Assembly: GCA_021464415.1 (NCBI GenBank)
Contig: CM038467.1
Coordinates: forward strand, 46,251,715 to 46,315,714
Length of the DNA stretch: 64,000 bases
DNA from: Lonicera japonica
Lineage: Eukaryota; Streptophyta; Magnoliopsida; Dipsacales; Caprifoliaceae
Reading direction: 5' to 3'
The notes beneath the pieces were generated by a model. The model did not search any database, was not told the DNA's origin, and saw nothing but the letters and a program-made list of their open reading frames with translations. A program made the position numbers and the translations under genes. Shown piece by piece: positions 34,060-45,105 of this stretch (positions within the stretch are counted from its first letter, which is position 1; each line of letters opens with the position of its first letter).

Positions 34060-34455
34060 TTAGGGATTGTTAGAAGTGGCACTTGAAAGTCTAGTTGAGG
34101 ACTGATACTGGAACCCCGGTATGAATCTTTGCAATTGAGTTAGAACATCGTTCGTCTCATTTAGCCTATTATCTTGAATAGCCAGTTGTTTTGCTTATCT
34201 AGCCAGTTGTTCTTTGAGAATGGCAATAACTTTGTCCTTCTCGTGGTCCTGACAAGTACCTCTGCTGCTGGCTGCTCGACTACCTCCAACTGCCTTAAGC
34301 CTTGGCATAGAACCATATCCTTTATGATAACGTGATTGTTGGCTTAAGAATTGTGTCATAAACTCCAAGTCTTTCAATTGAGCCACCTCGTCACCAGACT
34401 CAACAGATCCAGCAGACTCAGGTAGCTGGGAAGCTCGCATATGTGTCATTGCATC
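34060..34455 (-). pseudogene. Transposase_24-like terminal exon (CACTA A)
   Basis: The frame encodes DAMTHMRAS ... SQQSRYHKGYGSMPRLKAVG, then a Lys/Gln-rich coiled-coil (KDKVIAILKEQLAR) and, past an in-frame TAA at 34195-34197, a tail ending QRFIPGFQYQSS and a stop at 34060-34062. The same exon with the same layout is in CACTA element B (46600-46965). The layout fits the C-terminal part of the plant Ptta/En/Spm accessory transposase family (Pfam Transposase_24, from memory), not the DDE enzyme. The acceptor site is altered relative to element B. Confidence 0.55.
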
Positions 34456-35727
34456 TTGGAGAAAGAAAGAGACAAAAAAATTATATATGTACATTAGACT
34501 ACTGCAAGCCCAAAAGCATTAAAAAACTATTATACTTGAGAAAATATAACATATCTGCCCAATGAAATAAATAAAGAAGCTATACAAAGTGCGCATAAGT
34601 AGACCACCCTATTCTCATTTCAAGTATCTAAGGTCTTAATAAATTAACAACTTATAAACAGTCCAAGCAAGAGTAAACATGATATTGAAGTATACTGTGC
34701 AAACATATGCACTTAAGAAGACACAGAGATGGTTTAGCAAAGATGTGCATATAATAAAAAGATGTCGAATAGCAAAGTTTATAAATAGAGATGGTTGTTC
34801 GAACACTCTTCTGATAAACATAATCGTCTGTGGTTGGGTGGGTGGGGTGGGGGGGGGGGTGGACTTGGAATAAATAACCTCCATATACTTAAACAACCAT
34901 TGAAATGAAATAAAAAAGAGAGACAACAACAACAACAACAAACCTTTATCCCACTAGGTGGGGTCGGCTACATGGATCAAAAAAGAGAGAGAAAAAAAGA
35001 ATTTATGGATGTATTTGCTACTACTTAATTCAGCCTGGCAAATACTGTTGAAGAATAAAAAAAATTAAATACTAATTAATATAACAATTTTCACAATAAC
35101 AAATGCTCCATCCATCCCTAAACAAATGTAATAAGAGAGCTTCTAAATCAACCCGCAAAAACAATCTTCTCACCCCACTTTCAACTCGGCCCGCTAATTT
35201 TTTTGAATTCCTTCTTATCAGCCCACCTATTTTGTAAAATCCAAACACCTTAAAAATATTTTTAACCTTCTCTCTTTCTGCTTACTAAAATCCAAAGATT
35301 TTTCTTTATCATGAGATTAGATACATTATGTCTCAAAAAGGAAATTAAACTCTTAATTGAGGACGTCCTTAAAAAGAAAAAGTGGACTCTTAATTTGGGT
35401 TGGAGAGAGTAATATTTAGGACTCTTATTAAATCTGGTAATAAGAATACTTGGCCTCACTTGATAACTCATAACATAGAATTACAAACTTTCTACAAAAG
35501 ATGACTGCAACTGAAGTTAGTGCTTACGTTCTTATCATCTACAATCTCGACCATGACAAGGTTTGGTACACCAGCTGCATGCCTGCATGTAAAAAATAAA
35601 GTATTTATAAGTATGTGGTCATGAAACAATTTTATTTTTATTTATTTATTTTACACAAAGAAAGCAAATTATATTAAATCAACTGCAAGAGCATCAACAA
35701 GTTGATTAATTCATATTCATAGGCATA

Positions 35728-35756
35728 TATGAAGAGAGAGAGAGAGAGAGAGAGAA
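35728..35756. repeat. AG microsatellite
   Basis: About 13 AG dinucleotides in a row inside CACTA element A. Confidence 0.9.
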
Positions 35757-36290
35757 GAGGGTGAGTTTAGTACTAAAATATATTCTTTAACTCTTTTTTT
35801 TGGGGTAAAAAAAAAACATATTAAATTAAGAAGTAAATAAATGGTAGAACAAATGAAGTCGTTCATGCTATATTACAAAATCAAATCAAATCAAATCCAA
35901 TTAGCCAAATCATAAATTAAACTTAAGCACGCGTAAAATAGTAAATAGACCTCCGAACAAATATTAATATAACAAAATGCTATATTATATTAGAGGAAAC
36001 ATATTTTCTATACAGTATATAATTAGCACAAATTAAGCTAACCCAACAATTCATTTCCTTAAGAGATGTCTAATTAGCCGGGGCTTAATCTCAAAAATTC
36101 AAAAAAAAAGTCCTTTCAATCAAATTAAGGAGAAAGAAAATTATAGGGACAAATAAATAAATAAACCACATAAAAGACAAGGTAAAACTGAACTTAAATT
36201 TCTTATATGTATATACTCAGTTAAACAAACAAGTAGTACGTGTATGTGCTTTATAAGTCAACTTTACCAAGCCAAACCAAATGAGAAAAA

Positions 36291-36475
36291 TATCATCTCA
36301 GATCATATTTACCACTCCAAAAATAAAATCAAATGACATGTATTAAAATAAAATATCATCTCAGATCATATTTACCACTCCAAATATAAAATCAAAATAT
36401 CATCTCAGATCATATTTACCACTGAAACCAAACCATAAACTAGTGTATCATCTCAGATCATATTTACCACTCCAA
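36291..36475 (+). repeat. Four-copy 29-bp direct repeat in CACTA A
   Basis: TATCATCTCAGATCATATTT followed by ACCACTCCAA starts at 36291, 36354, 36398 and 36446. Copies are near-identical (the third changes after ACCACT), and spacers are unequal (44-63 bp periods) and AT-rich. The rest of 34500-38990 shows no supported gene; a GC-rich frame at 38664-38846 is near the right end. Confidence 0.8.
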
Positions 36476-39252
36476 GTATTAAACAAAACCAAATCAATGA
36501 ACTAATGAATGCTGGAGTTTCCTCATACTTGTACATTACTAAGTATTAAATTTAGTTTTTTTTCATCAAACTAATTAATTTGCAGTAAAAAAAAGTGCTA
36601 AAGTTTTTATCCACTCTTCCAACTCCATGAATTCATTAAAACTCTGTACATATACTACCCTCAAATCCAAAGCCCTCGTCATTCATTTTGAAAACAAACA
36701 ATACACCATATGAAAAAGAAGAAAAAAGAAATTAAGAACGCAGGAATTTTACTTAAATACAAAGCTCATATCACCAAAATCTTTAAACAAGAAAAGGGCA
36801 ATAAGAGAAGTTAGAAGAATGAAGACAAAAGGAAAGAGAATTTTAGAGAATAATTGGAATTAGCAGGCGGAGTATGGAGCTGGTTACAACACTTTTTCTA
36901 TAGTTAATATACCAATTCCAATTTTATCCACATTCTTCAAGAAAACAATAATTTTTTGTTTGTAATTTAAATTCCAGTTCTTGTTTTGTCCACCATTTTC
37001 AGCACCAAGATGATGAGAAGGTGAAGTCTGAGGCATCATTGGGTGTTCCAAACTTAATGTGGTTTATTTTAGTACTTTTGGACCAATAACTTTGGTTCAG
37101 TGATGCTTGCTTTGAGTTAATAAGTTGAGAATTTTTATTCGGTCTTTGTGTACAGAGTGAAGGACATTAAAAGATATGAAGAAGTAGAGAAGATTGGGTT
37201 TTAGAGATTTAACTTGTACTGCACCCTTTCATTCCATACTTGAAATTTTGAATTGGAAAAAAAACTAATTAATCACAGGATAATAGACACGTGTGTGCTG
37301 CCACACTAGCCAGGTAAGTGTTTCCAGTAAAAAAAACCGGTTAAAAAAGCATTTCTCTAATTAAAAATAGTCTTAGTGACAATCTGAGAGAATGATAAAC
37401 AAGAGCATAAATAATTGAAATATGTTCAAAATACCCGAAGATAGATAAAACTTAAGATATTTCGTCAAATAAGCATCATCGTACCATTTGAGATGAAAGG
37501 GCAGTTAGTTGCCTAGGCCTGTTCAATATGACTGTTCTCACCCCCGAATTCTGCTCTACCCCTGTTGAAAGAAGAGGTTTTGTATTCAAAGATTTAAGCA
37601 AACACCTATAAGTATTTGAACTTTTAATAACAATCTGTGAAATTCTCAGGTAAAACTTTAGAAATTAGATCTCTAATTCTTGTCTTATTAGAAGTGAGAA
37701 TTGCATACATATCTAAACTTGATGGAAGATTCATGCCACCATTGATCAAACAAATGTTCCTTACAAGATTGGATCAAAGTATATGCACATCTTAACAAGA
37801 GTTGGAAAGGAATAATTTACACTTACACTCTACAGTTTTTTTGATAGGAAACAAAACTTATATATACATTAATAATCAAAAATATACAAGGCAAATGATT
37901 CTAAAATAACAGAGGATAAGGCATCCACTGATATTACATCTTTATATCAAAATCAAAGCTAGAAAAACCAAATAATGAACCAATAGAAAGAACAACACAT
38001 AGTAAACTTCCTACGCCAGCAACAAACCAGCGTTATCCAAATTATATAGCATCAAAAAGGCTAACTAAAGGTTAATTAAATTAATAAATTTTAGTCATAA
38101 CAATGGAATACTCCAAAGGACTTGAGTTACAAGCACACTATACCTTTTCAAGAGGCTGTCCCGTCTTCTCAGCCATCTCTTCATAAAGTTAATCTCTAAT
38201 TCTAGAAAGCTCTTTTGTTTCATTAGAAATGTCATTAGACTGCAGAAAGAATTTCTCTCTTGTACATTGATAATGTTCAGGGGAAAAAAAATTTGTACTA
38301 GTGGAAAATAAGACGAGGATTCGAGTCAAACCTAACCACACCAGGTCACAGTCCCAGAGTGGGACACTCCATACAAAACTCATGTTCCGTGGCCAATGGA
38401 ATCAAACATTGTGCGGAAGAATGGGTGACCCTGAGTAGACCAAAAGCAAGTGGACCAGGTGAATGAATAAAACACTATATATATATATAATCTCATATAT
38501 AAAACAACATCTATCTATCAAATAAACCACAAAGGGGATCATATTTCTGCCAATCTACGTCTAATCGTAACCCCAAACTAAATCAAAGTCTAAAATAAGA
38601 AAAAATGAACTGAAAAAGTAAGATATATAAATTTGGGGCTTTTCACATGAAATTCGAGAGAGGATGATGCAGAAAGATTGGGGATTTTTACCTTTTTGTT
38701 GCCTGAGATGGAGATGTGGCTGTGGCTGTGGCTATGGCAGTGGAAGAGACGACAAGGTGGAGTGGCTGTGGAGGTCAGATGAAACTGGGAACAACTGCGG
38801 CTGGTTCAACGGAGGCGGAGACGACAAGGGGGCAGAGACGAGATGAGAGAGCACGAAGGCGTTGTGTTAGATGAGAGAGCGCGACGGTGTTGTGTGAGAT
38901 TAGAGAGAAAGAGAGCGATGGGTGCTGTGGGTGTTGTGAGAGAGATAGATCGAAGGGTTAAATATTTTCTTTTTTTTTAATTAAAATAATTACTTGCGCT
39001 GAAAAAAATGAAAGAGCGGGGAAGTAGGCGCCAATATTTTGGACTTTATAGCGGCGTGTTTATACAAACGCGCCGGGAAAAGTCAATGTCATTTTTAACG
39101 ACGCATCTAATTGCGCCGGGAAAAGTATTTAAAACAGCAATATTGCAATATGATTATACCGATGCGTGTGTTTAGAACGCGTCGGTATAGATGATCTTTA
39201 GCGACGCGTTTCATGTAACACGCCAGCAAAGGTTATGTTTCTTGTAGTGATG

Positions 39253-39346
39253 GTGAGGGCATGCGTTTAAAAGATCTTTATATCTTTCCCAACACTTATA
39301 GAAAGTTTCGATGCCTTTTGGCAAAAAAATGGATACGCCAAAAACT
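39253..39346 (-). pseudogene. Athila gag fragment fused to primer-binding remnant
   Basis: Minus-strand codons for FYKCWERYKDLLNACPHH match the gag core that continues at 33313 beyond the CACTA element. Only a few bases upstream lies TTTTTGGCG, the first half of an Athila-type primer-binding site, and then the LTR. The leader and N-terminal gag that should separate them are missing, so a deletion joined the primer-binding site to mid-gag. Confidence 0.7.
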
Positions 39347-39602
39347 TGACGCGCTGAAAATACTTCTGTGCTTAGGTACCCAAGTGCAGGTTGTCAAGTT
39401 ATAATACTTGGTAAGTCCAAGTGTCGAACCACAAGGATAGTCAGAAAGACGATGTCGTGATTATGAGTCCAAGGCTTTGTTTAAGAGAATATAATTGGTT
39501 GATTTTAGTTGTTGATTTTAAAGTCTTGCAATAAAAATTAAAATGATGTAATAATAGATGAGAATAGGCTAAGGCTTTATAGAATTCATTTGTTTTGCAA
39601 AG
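39347..39602 (-). repeat. Fragment of Athila 5' LTR
   Basis: Only the 3' part of the LTR is present. It ends (minus) AAGTATTTTCAGCGCGTCA and carries the GTGGTTCGACACTTGG and ACAACCTGCACTTGGGTACC blocks. It resembles LTR C at 42243-43951 more than LTR X at 780. It is cut at 39602, where another LTR begins. Confidence 0.75.
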
Positions 39603-41422
39603 TGACACGCGTGAAATAGTGCAATCGTATACACCCAAGTGTAGGTGGTCAAGTTGTAATATAGACTTAAAGAAGTCCAAGTGTCGAACCACAGGGAGGG
39701 GACTAAAGCTTTTGTAGATCACGTGTTTATAGAGTAATAATTGATTGATTAAAAGTGGATTTGAATCGCTTTGTTAACAAAATGTGTGAAACAAAACTTA
39801 AAGTTCGGAGAATATTCTTGTTTTAAAGGAAATAAAAGGCTTTGGGGGTTTGTTTGTTATTTATTGGGAACCATGGTTTATGAATCCAATTCGGCTCATT
39901 CATTCTCCTTATTGTGTTGCATTTTGTACTTTTCATTTAGAAGTCTAGATGTTCGCGGTAAACAATTTCGAGGAAATACAACAAATCCAACTTTTACTAG
40001 GCTACCTTATGAGGGAAGACAAACACCACATTTAAGGAGACAAATAAGCAATTAAAGAGTTCTCAAATATAGGCACAAAGTGTGTTTAAGTGTTGTAGGT
40101 GACAAGGGAAAATGAAACCTTACTTTACACTCAACCACAAGATGTGACCATATTTGAGATGAAACTCTATAATTTTATATTAAAAGCATAGCCATCCATT
40201 TATAATGGTGGTTGTAAAATAATATATGTTTACTTGAAATACTTGGTTTGTATATAAATGATTTAACTAGTACTAATCATACATGGCATAAATAGTCTAT
40301 GTATCATTTATGTACTAAACATATCCATTAATCACCAAAGAACTCCATATACATGGCGTAAGGAGGCAAAAGAGATTGAAATGGAATAATATCAATAAAT
40401 GACAAGCATAATTATTTAACAACACTAGGCACAGAGCTTTCAAAGAATCAAAAACTTAACCATGTTCTCCTTTTAAATCAAACTCACCCCCTAGCCTTGG
40501 CTAGGTGGTTCACCCCTCCATAGATGATAAAAACATATTAAGGATGGAGTGGAATCAAAAGAACACTTGTATTAATAGATATAGAATGAGTCTATTACAA
40601 GTGAATGGAAAAATACAAGAAGAATAAAATATCACTCTATTATCTCTCTCTTGATTTTCTCTCAATTTTACAAGAAGTTAATCTTCATAACTCCATGATG
40701 ATTTTTCCTTGGATCTTGCTCTCTATTTATAGATGCATCTGAGATGGGAGTAGGTGGAGAGTAGATGACAAGTTGTTATGGTGCATTGAATTTGTGTGGG
40801 AAAACCTTAGCATGAGTTCCTTGACAAATGAAGCAAGAAGGCAATTTTGATAAGCAACCAGAATTTTCTCGAAAGTTGCTAAATCGCCATAGTAGGATCG
40901 ATCTTACTAGTAGGATCGATCTTACTATGGGAATTTTCTCTTCTGGAATGCAGCTGGAATTTCTTTGTTGATAAGGTGAGGGAGTAGGATCGATCTTAAT
41001 AGTAAGATCGATCTTACTCAGGGAAGTTCTTGTACTGGATCAAAGCAGGTACCACACAGTTTGCCAATGAGCTAGAGTGGGATCGATCTTACTAGTAAGA
41101 TCGATCTTAGTCAGAGTCTGTTTCTTCCTGGATTTGTCAAAACTGTTGAAGTGAAGAAATGGAAGCTAGTAGGATCGATCTTACTACTTCAGAAAACAGC
41201 TATTTTTCATCTTCTTTCCTTGAACGCTTTGGTTTTTGATCTGAAATCCCTTTTTGGTGCCTTTCCATCATCAACAATTACTTGCAAAATATATATTAGT
41301 ACACCATTTTGCTATGGACCAACAAATTGCAATTCGAGGTTTATTTTAGTGTGTTTAGCCATATAAACTCAATATAATGTTTGCATAATCGCATTTACAC
41401 AGTCATTATAATGCGCTTATCA
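39603..41422 (-). repeat. Athila-type LTR (family D)
   Basis: On the minus strand it runs TGATAAGCGCATTATAATG (41422) to CACGCGTGTCA (39603). It interrupts the LTR fragment at TTTTGCAAAG. A pyrimidine run CACCCCCCAAC (purine tract on the minus strand) lies just outside at 41423, so this is a 3' LTR. It holds seven AGTARGATCGATCTTACT units (40891-41185) and a TATA box (minus, 40724-40731). Confidence 0.75.
40724..41185 (-). promoter_or_regulatory. LTR D promoter: GATCGATC palindrome cluster and TATA
   Basis: Seven units of the 18-bp motif start at 40891, 40909, 40983, 41001, 41076, 41093 and 41168. AGTAAGATCGATCTTACT at 41001-41018 is a perfect palindrome. The TATA box (TATAAATA on the minus strand) is at 40724-40731, downstream of the cluster in the sense of transcription. 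The cluster sits 240-530 bp from the LTR start. Confidence 0.6.
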
Positions 41423-42242
41423 CACCCCCCAACTTACTACTTGCTAGTCCCTTAGTAAGTCTAAACAACTTTTAACTAAGAAGATTGTATCGTGCCTTTT
41501 AAACCTCAAAGTTCCCAAAGAGGACGAGTGGCATTCTCGTGAAGGTTTACAGAGATGATACCTACAAACATTCAAATCATGATATTGCCCAAGATTCATG
41601 TTTAGGTTCAATCCTATTGTGCAAGGATTGATTTTGATATTTCAAACGCTTCTTTAGAATGTGCAGCACACAAATGAAATCTCAGAGCATCTACATAGAT
41701 TTAGGAATGAGTTCCAAATGATGTCTTTCTTGTGTGTGTGTGATTTTGTTTTAAAAGAACTTTTTAACTCATCAAGAATGAGTTTTGATTATCCTTTTGA
41801 AAGAAGAAAACTTTTCAAATGAAGGTATACTTCATTTTCACTTATTTTTCTCCTTCTTGGATTTTTCAACAAAAAGAATAGAGGCACTTTCACGCAAAAT
41901 GAATAGGTAGCCTTTTCCTTTTTCTTTTTCTTTTATAAGCATTTGATGCTACTTTTCTTTTCACAAGGTGGCTTCACTCTGGTTCATAAGGCAGCCTTTT
42001 CCATCTATTCCAAATGTAAAAATGGGCTATGTAATTACCGAGTGAAACATTAAGTCATGTTTAGATAGAAGCCCTGTTACCAAGTATTTTGGAGTTTAAA
42101 TTAAAGGAATCTGCATCCCAGCTCTTCAAAATGAAAAGTGAATTATTAAAAATATAAGTTAATTTTATTTTTTTTTAAAAAATAAAAATGTAAAGACACT
42201 GAAATATGCTTTTAAATATATTTTTATATTTGAAATGGAACC
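41423..42242 (-). other. Athila-type 3' UTR
   Basis: Shares CTTGCTAGTCCCTTAGTAAG and a GAGGACGAGTGGCATTCTCG block with the region at 2435-2660, in the same orientation. No coding frame. The coding part of this element is absent; another LTR starts at 42243. Confidence 0.65.
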
Positions 42243-43951
42243 TGATAAACGCTTAATATTGTCATTCATACGGTCATTTTCTGAGTTGTTTGACGTGTTT
42301 ATTTCTCTAAAACTACTCGGTTTGCCAACTTATTTCGCGATTAGTCTCGTAGCACTTTTGTATTTAACAATGCTTGGAAAGGCACATTTTGTGTTTATTT
42401 TGGTGTCTCTAGATTTCAAGAAATATTGTATGTAATACAATAGTGAAATTCTCCATGTGACCAAAGAGCATCAAAGAAAGTGGAATTTTCCATGTGATTA
42501 AAGAGAGTGGAAGTCTCCATGTCAATGTGATTAAAGAAAGAAAGTGGAATTCTCCATGTGACTAAAGAGCATCCAAGAAAGTGGAATTCTCCATCAAAAA
42601 TAATAATAAAAAAGCATCGTTTAATTTTGTCATCCAACACAACTCTCCTATTTATAGTCTTCATTGTTGTTTTAGGAGAGGGTACTTTTATTATTTCTCA
42701 TTTCTTAATTTATAGAGAGCTTTTAATAGTTTTTTCTAGAGAGAGAAATGGAGTTCACTTTTATAATTCTTGTCTCTACATTTATTATGGATTAATTTCT
42801 TTGCTAAAGCTAAAAGATGGAATTTGCAATGCATTAATTATGTAAGTTCAATTCTCATTCCATTGTTAGTATTATTAAATACTTTTTGAATCCTTCTTCT
42901 TCTCCATTTTTTTAACCATTCATAAGCTAGTAAGATAATTTTCGTATGATGATTTGACTTTGTATGCCTTGTATACATAGATCTCAAGCATTAATGAGGA
43001 GATGATACACTTGTGTATTTCTTACTAGCCTATGTCCATCCTTTCTTTGAATGAGATACTTTTCATTGCCAAGCATGATTAGTTTTTGAATATTCATGGA
43101 AACACCATAAATTTGAGATTTTAATCTTTTAATACTTTAATGATATGTTGAGTGCTTTCTAGACTTTATGTGATTTTAAGACTCATCATCTTCTTATTTA
43201 AAGTATTGCCAAAGAGGATCTTTTAAATTTATATCATAAACAACTTCATTAATCATTTTAAGGATTCAATTTGTATTTATCAAATAAGTCTATATAGGAC
43301 GATTTGACCTCCACCTAGGCCTCCCAATCTTAGACAGATGAAATGTTATGATTTATCGAGCTAAACTCATTGTAGTCGGCCATTTTCATAATCAAGTCAT
43401 TTGCCTAGGGGAAACTAACAATGAGTTGTTAAATGCTTAGTTTAAATTTATGCCTTTTCTTTTTGTGTATTTTAAGTTTGAATCTTGGTTGATATTATAT
43501 AGGAATGGGTTGCACTTGCTTCACACCCTTTGTCACAAGATAAAAATGAGAGATACACTTGTGTTGATATTTGCTTACACCATTTTTTTATATGGCATTT
43601 ATATGAGAATGGGTTGCTTTTGCTCCACACCCTTTTGCTTAGAAATGGGTAAAATATTCAACACTTAGGAATTGCATTGTGAACTTTGAATGAGGTTGAT
43701 TTTACTTAACTTTGCAAAACAAATGATTCTATAATGCCTTAGCCTTTTCTCCTCTATTGTTACATCATTTTAATTTTTATTGCAAGACTTTAAAATCAAC
43801 CAATTAAATTCTCCTAACAAAACATTGGACTCGTAATTATCGCATCGTCTTTCCGACTATCCTTGTGGTTTAAAACTTGGACTTACCAAGTATTATAACT
43901 TGACAACTTGCACTTGGGTACCTAAGCACGGAAGTATTTTCGGCGCGTCTA
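42243..43951 (+). repeat. Athila-type 5' LTR (family C)
   Basis: Runs TGATAAACGCTTAATATTG to GGCGCGTCTA and is followed directly by a primer-binding site, so it is a 5' LTR on the plus strand. U3 contains about five copies of GTGGAATTCTCCATGTGA (42444-42595) and a CTATTTATAG element near 42649. The tail carries the ACTTGGACTTACCAAG and ACTTGCACTTGGGTACC blocks common to the Athila LTRs here. Confidence 0.8.
42444..42595 (+). repeat. Direct repeats in U3 of LTR C
   Basis: Roughly five units of the form AAAGTGGAATTCTCCATGTG ACTAAAGAGCATC, some shortened, end to end. They are in the same part of the LTR as the palindrome clusters of the other families. Confidence 0.7.
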
Positions 43952-43956
43952 GTTTT

Positions 43957-43975
43957 TGGCGTTGTTGCCGGGGGA
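43957..43975 (+). promoter_or_regulatory. Athila-type primer-binding site
   Basis: TGGCGTTGTTGCCGGGGGA lies 5 bp after the LTR. It is one or two changes from the TGGCGCCGTTGCCGGGGA site known from Athila elements. Confidence 0.85.
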
Positions 43976-44122
43976 TACGGCGAAAAACGGATTACGGGTT
44001 TTGTAAAAAAAAATAAAATTCACTTTGTAATTATTATCTCCCTTTGTAAATTACTTTTCCTACTTATTATTATTTATTTATTTTAGGTGGAAAATTTTAT
44101 TTGAGATCACCCTTCCGGGCTG

Positions 44123-44287
44123 ATGCCCGAAAATTTGTACATTGATCTTCGCATAAGTCCACCAAGAGGCCAACCACTACCAAGGCATCCTATTAGAGGT
44201 GAAAGGGGCTATGCTTTAAAACAATCACAAGTAAAACATCTCCTAAACGTTTGTACAAAGCCCTCATTGGAGGTGCACATTACCTAG
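44123..44287 (+). CDS. 54-codon reading frame after the primer-binding site
   Basis: Begins MPENLYIDLRISPPRGQPL and is Pro/Arg-rich in the first half. Its end overlaps the 3' end of the antisense LOB relic by four bases. The first 12-13 codons are also preserved, on the opposite strand, in the Pack-CACTA copy (near 57560-57620), where the rest has been replaced by A-rich sequence. I do not recognise the product. It could be a leader peptide of the retroelement or just the complement of a LOB 3' UTR. Confidence 0.25.
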   Translation: MPENLYIDLRISPPRGQPLPRHPIRGERGYALKQSQVKHLLNVCTKPSLEVHIT

Positions 44288-45105
44288 TCACTCAAAAAAA
44301 AAGGCTGAAGAATCTGAAGATCATCAGCACCAAAATTCAAAATAATACTTAAATCAGAAGAAGAATATTCAAAAAAATCATGGCGAATATCTCCTAAAGC
44401 TATCCAGTCAGGGCCTGTTGTTTCGGCATATTCCACAATAAAATCATCTAGCGAAGATTGCGATAAAAAATCGTCCGAGGCAGCATGGTAAACGGCGTCC
44501 AAGGTAGCCTGGTCATAGGACGGATTCGGAAATGACGAAAATTCACTTCAGTCAGAGAAGTTCCGTTTTCTATAAGATTCACGGTAGGCAGAGGGATCTC
44601 AGGTGCAATCTCTTCCGTCGACATAAAGAGCCTTAAAAAATCTTCGGGAGCAGATTCTGGAAGATTCATAGCAGTCGGAATAACCTCAGGCACATTATTT
44701 TCTGCCGACAAAGGGAACCTCGAGGATCCTCCAGGAGCATAACGGGTTAGCGCAGGAAGATCCCCTTTCTAACCGAGTCTCTAATGCCATCACCCGTGCT
44801 TGTAACTCTTCCACCTTCTGTTCAAGAGAAGCAAGGAGAGTAGTACAGCCTCTAATGGGATTCTCTATTCTTGCCGTGGCTTCAAGAAGATATGAACTAA
44901 GAGTCTCAAGATGTTGATCTTCAGGGATATCTCGCAAAAAAGATGCAACGATCCTCACTCCGAAAACAGTGAAGATTGTGTGATAATCCTGACGTTCAAT
45001 CATATTTTGAAAATTTTTGGCATATTCACAAGATAGAGGACATCTCTCGTGGCTATAAGCACAAGCCACACATGGAAGACCTGCAAAACGGTGAGTGTTC
45101 GACAT
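44284..45105 (-). pseudogene. LOB-domain (LBD) gene relic in antisense
   Basis: The N-terminal part is intact: CVACAYSHERCPLSC is the CX2CX6CX3C zinc-finger-like block of LOB domains, FTVFGVRIVASFLRDIP corresponds to the GAS block, and LLASLEQKVEELQARV to the coiled coil. LBD proteins are plant-specific DNA-binding regulators (known). Two frameshifts (about 44765 and 44530) then break a middle region of roughly 290 bp that the second copy lacks. The C-terminal part (AVYHAASDDFLSQSS ... FFEYSSSDLS) is in a third segment. It lies antisense within a plus-strand LTR element, between the primer-binding site and an Athila 3' UTR. The host gene of origin is not in this window. Confidence 0.85.

Larger units (their letters stand above)
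33314..39252. mobile_element. CACTA element A with ATG target duplication
   Basis: The element is 33317-39249, flanked by ATG (33314-33316 and 39250-39252). The left end reads CACTACAAAAATGAAGACC and the right end, reversed, CACTACAAGAAACATAACC. Subterminal blocks (33317-33830 and 38990-39249) are packed with GACGCGTT and CGCGCCGGCAAAAG motifs in both orientations, as expected for transposase-binding sites in the En/Spm superfamily. Inside are a transposase exon relic (34060-34455), an AG microsatellite (35728-35756) and a four-copy direct repeat (36291-36475). No catalytic transposase is seen, so it is non-autonomous. Confidence 0.9.
10436..39602 (-). mobile_element. Athila-like Ty3/gypsy element split by nested insertions
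   Basis: Reading down the minus strand, the pieces are: partial 5' LTR (39347-39602), primer-binding remnant, gag (39250-39330 and 32051-33313), protease (31312-32050), reverse transcriptase (11918-12727), RNase H (11422-11851) and integrase (10441-11430). A CACTA element (33317-39249) splits gag and an 18.6 kb Tat element (12733-31306) splits protease from reverse transcriptase. Both carry perfect target duplications, so the order of events is certain. The 5' LTR is cut at 39602 by a further LTR, and the 3' end is cut at 10436 by a Tat LTR. Stops and frameshifts show that the element is long dead. Confidence 0.8.

Noticed and set aside
36291..36475. CRISPR-like four-copy 29-bp repeat
   Set aside because: Plant nuclear context, unequal AT-rich spacers, only four copies and no associated genes; it is a transposon-internal direct repeat.
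39603..43951. LTRs D and C as the two ends of one element
   Set aside because: They differ in sequence and orientation, and each has its own internal-side landmark (polypurine tract versus primer-binding site).
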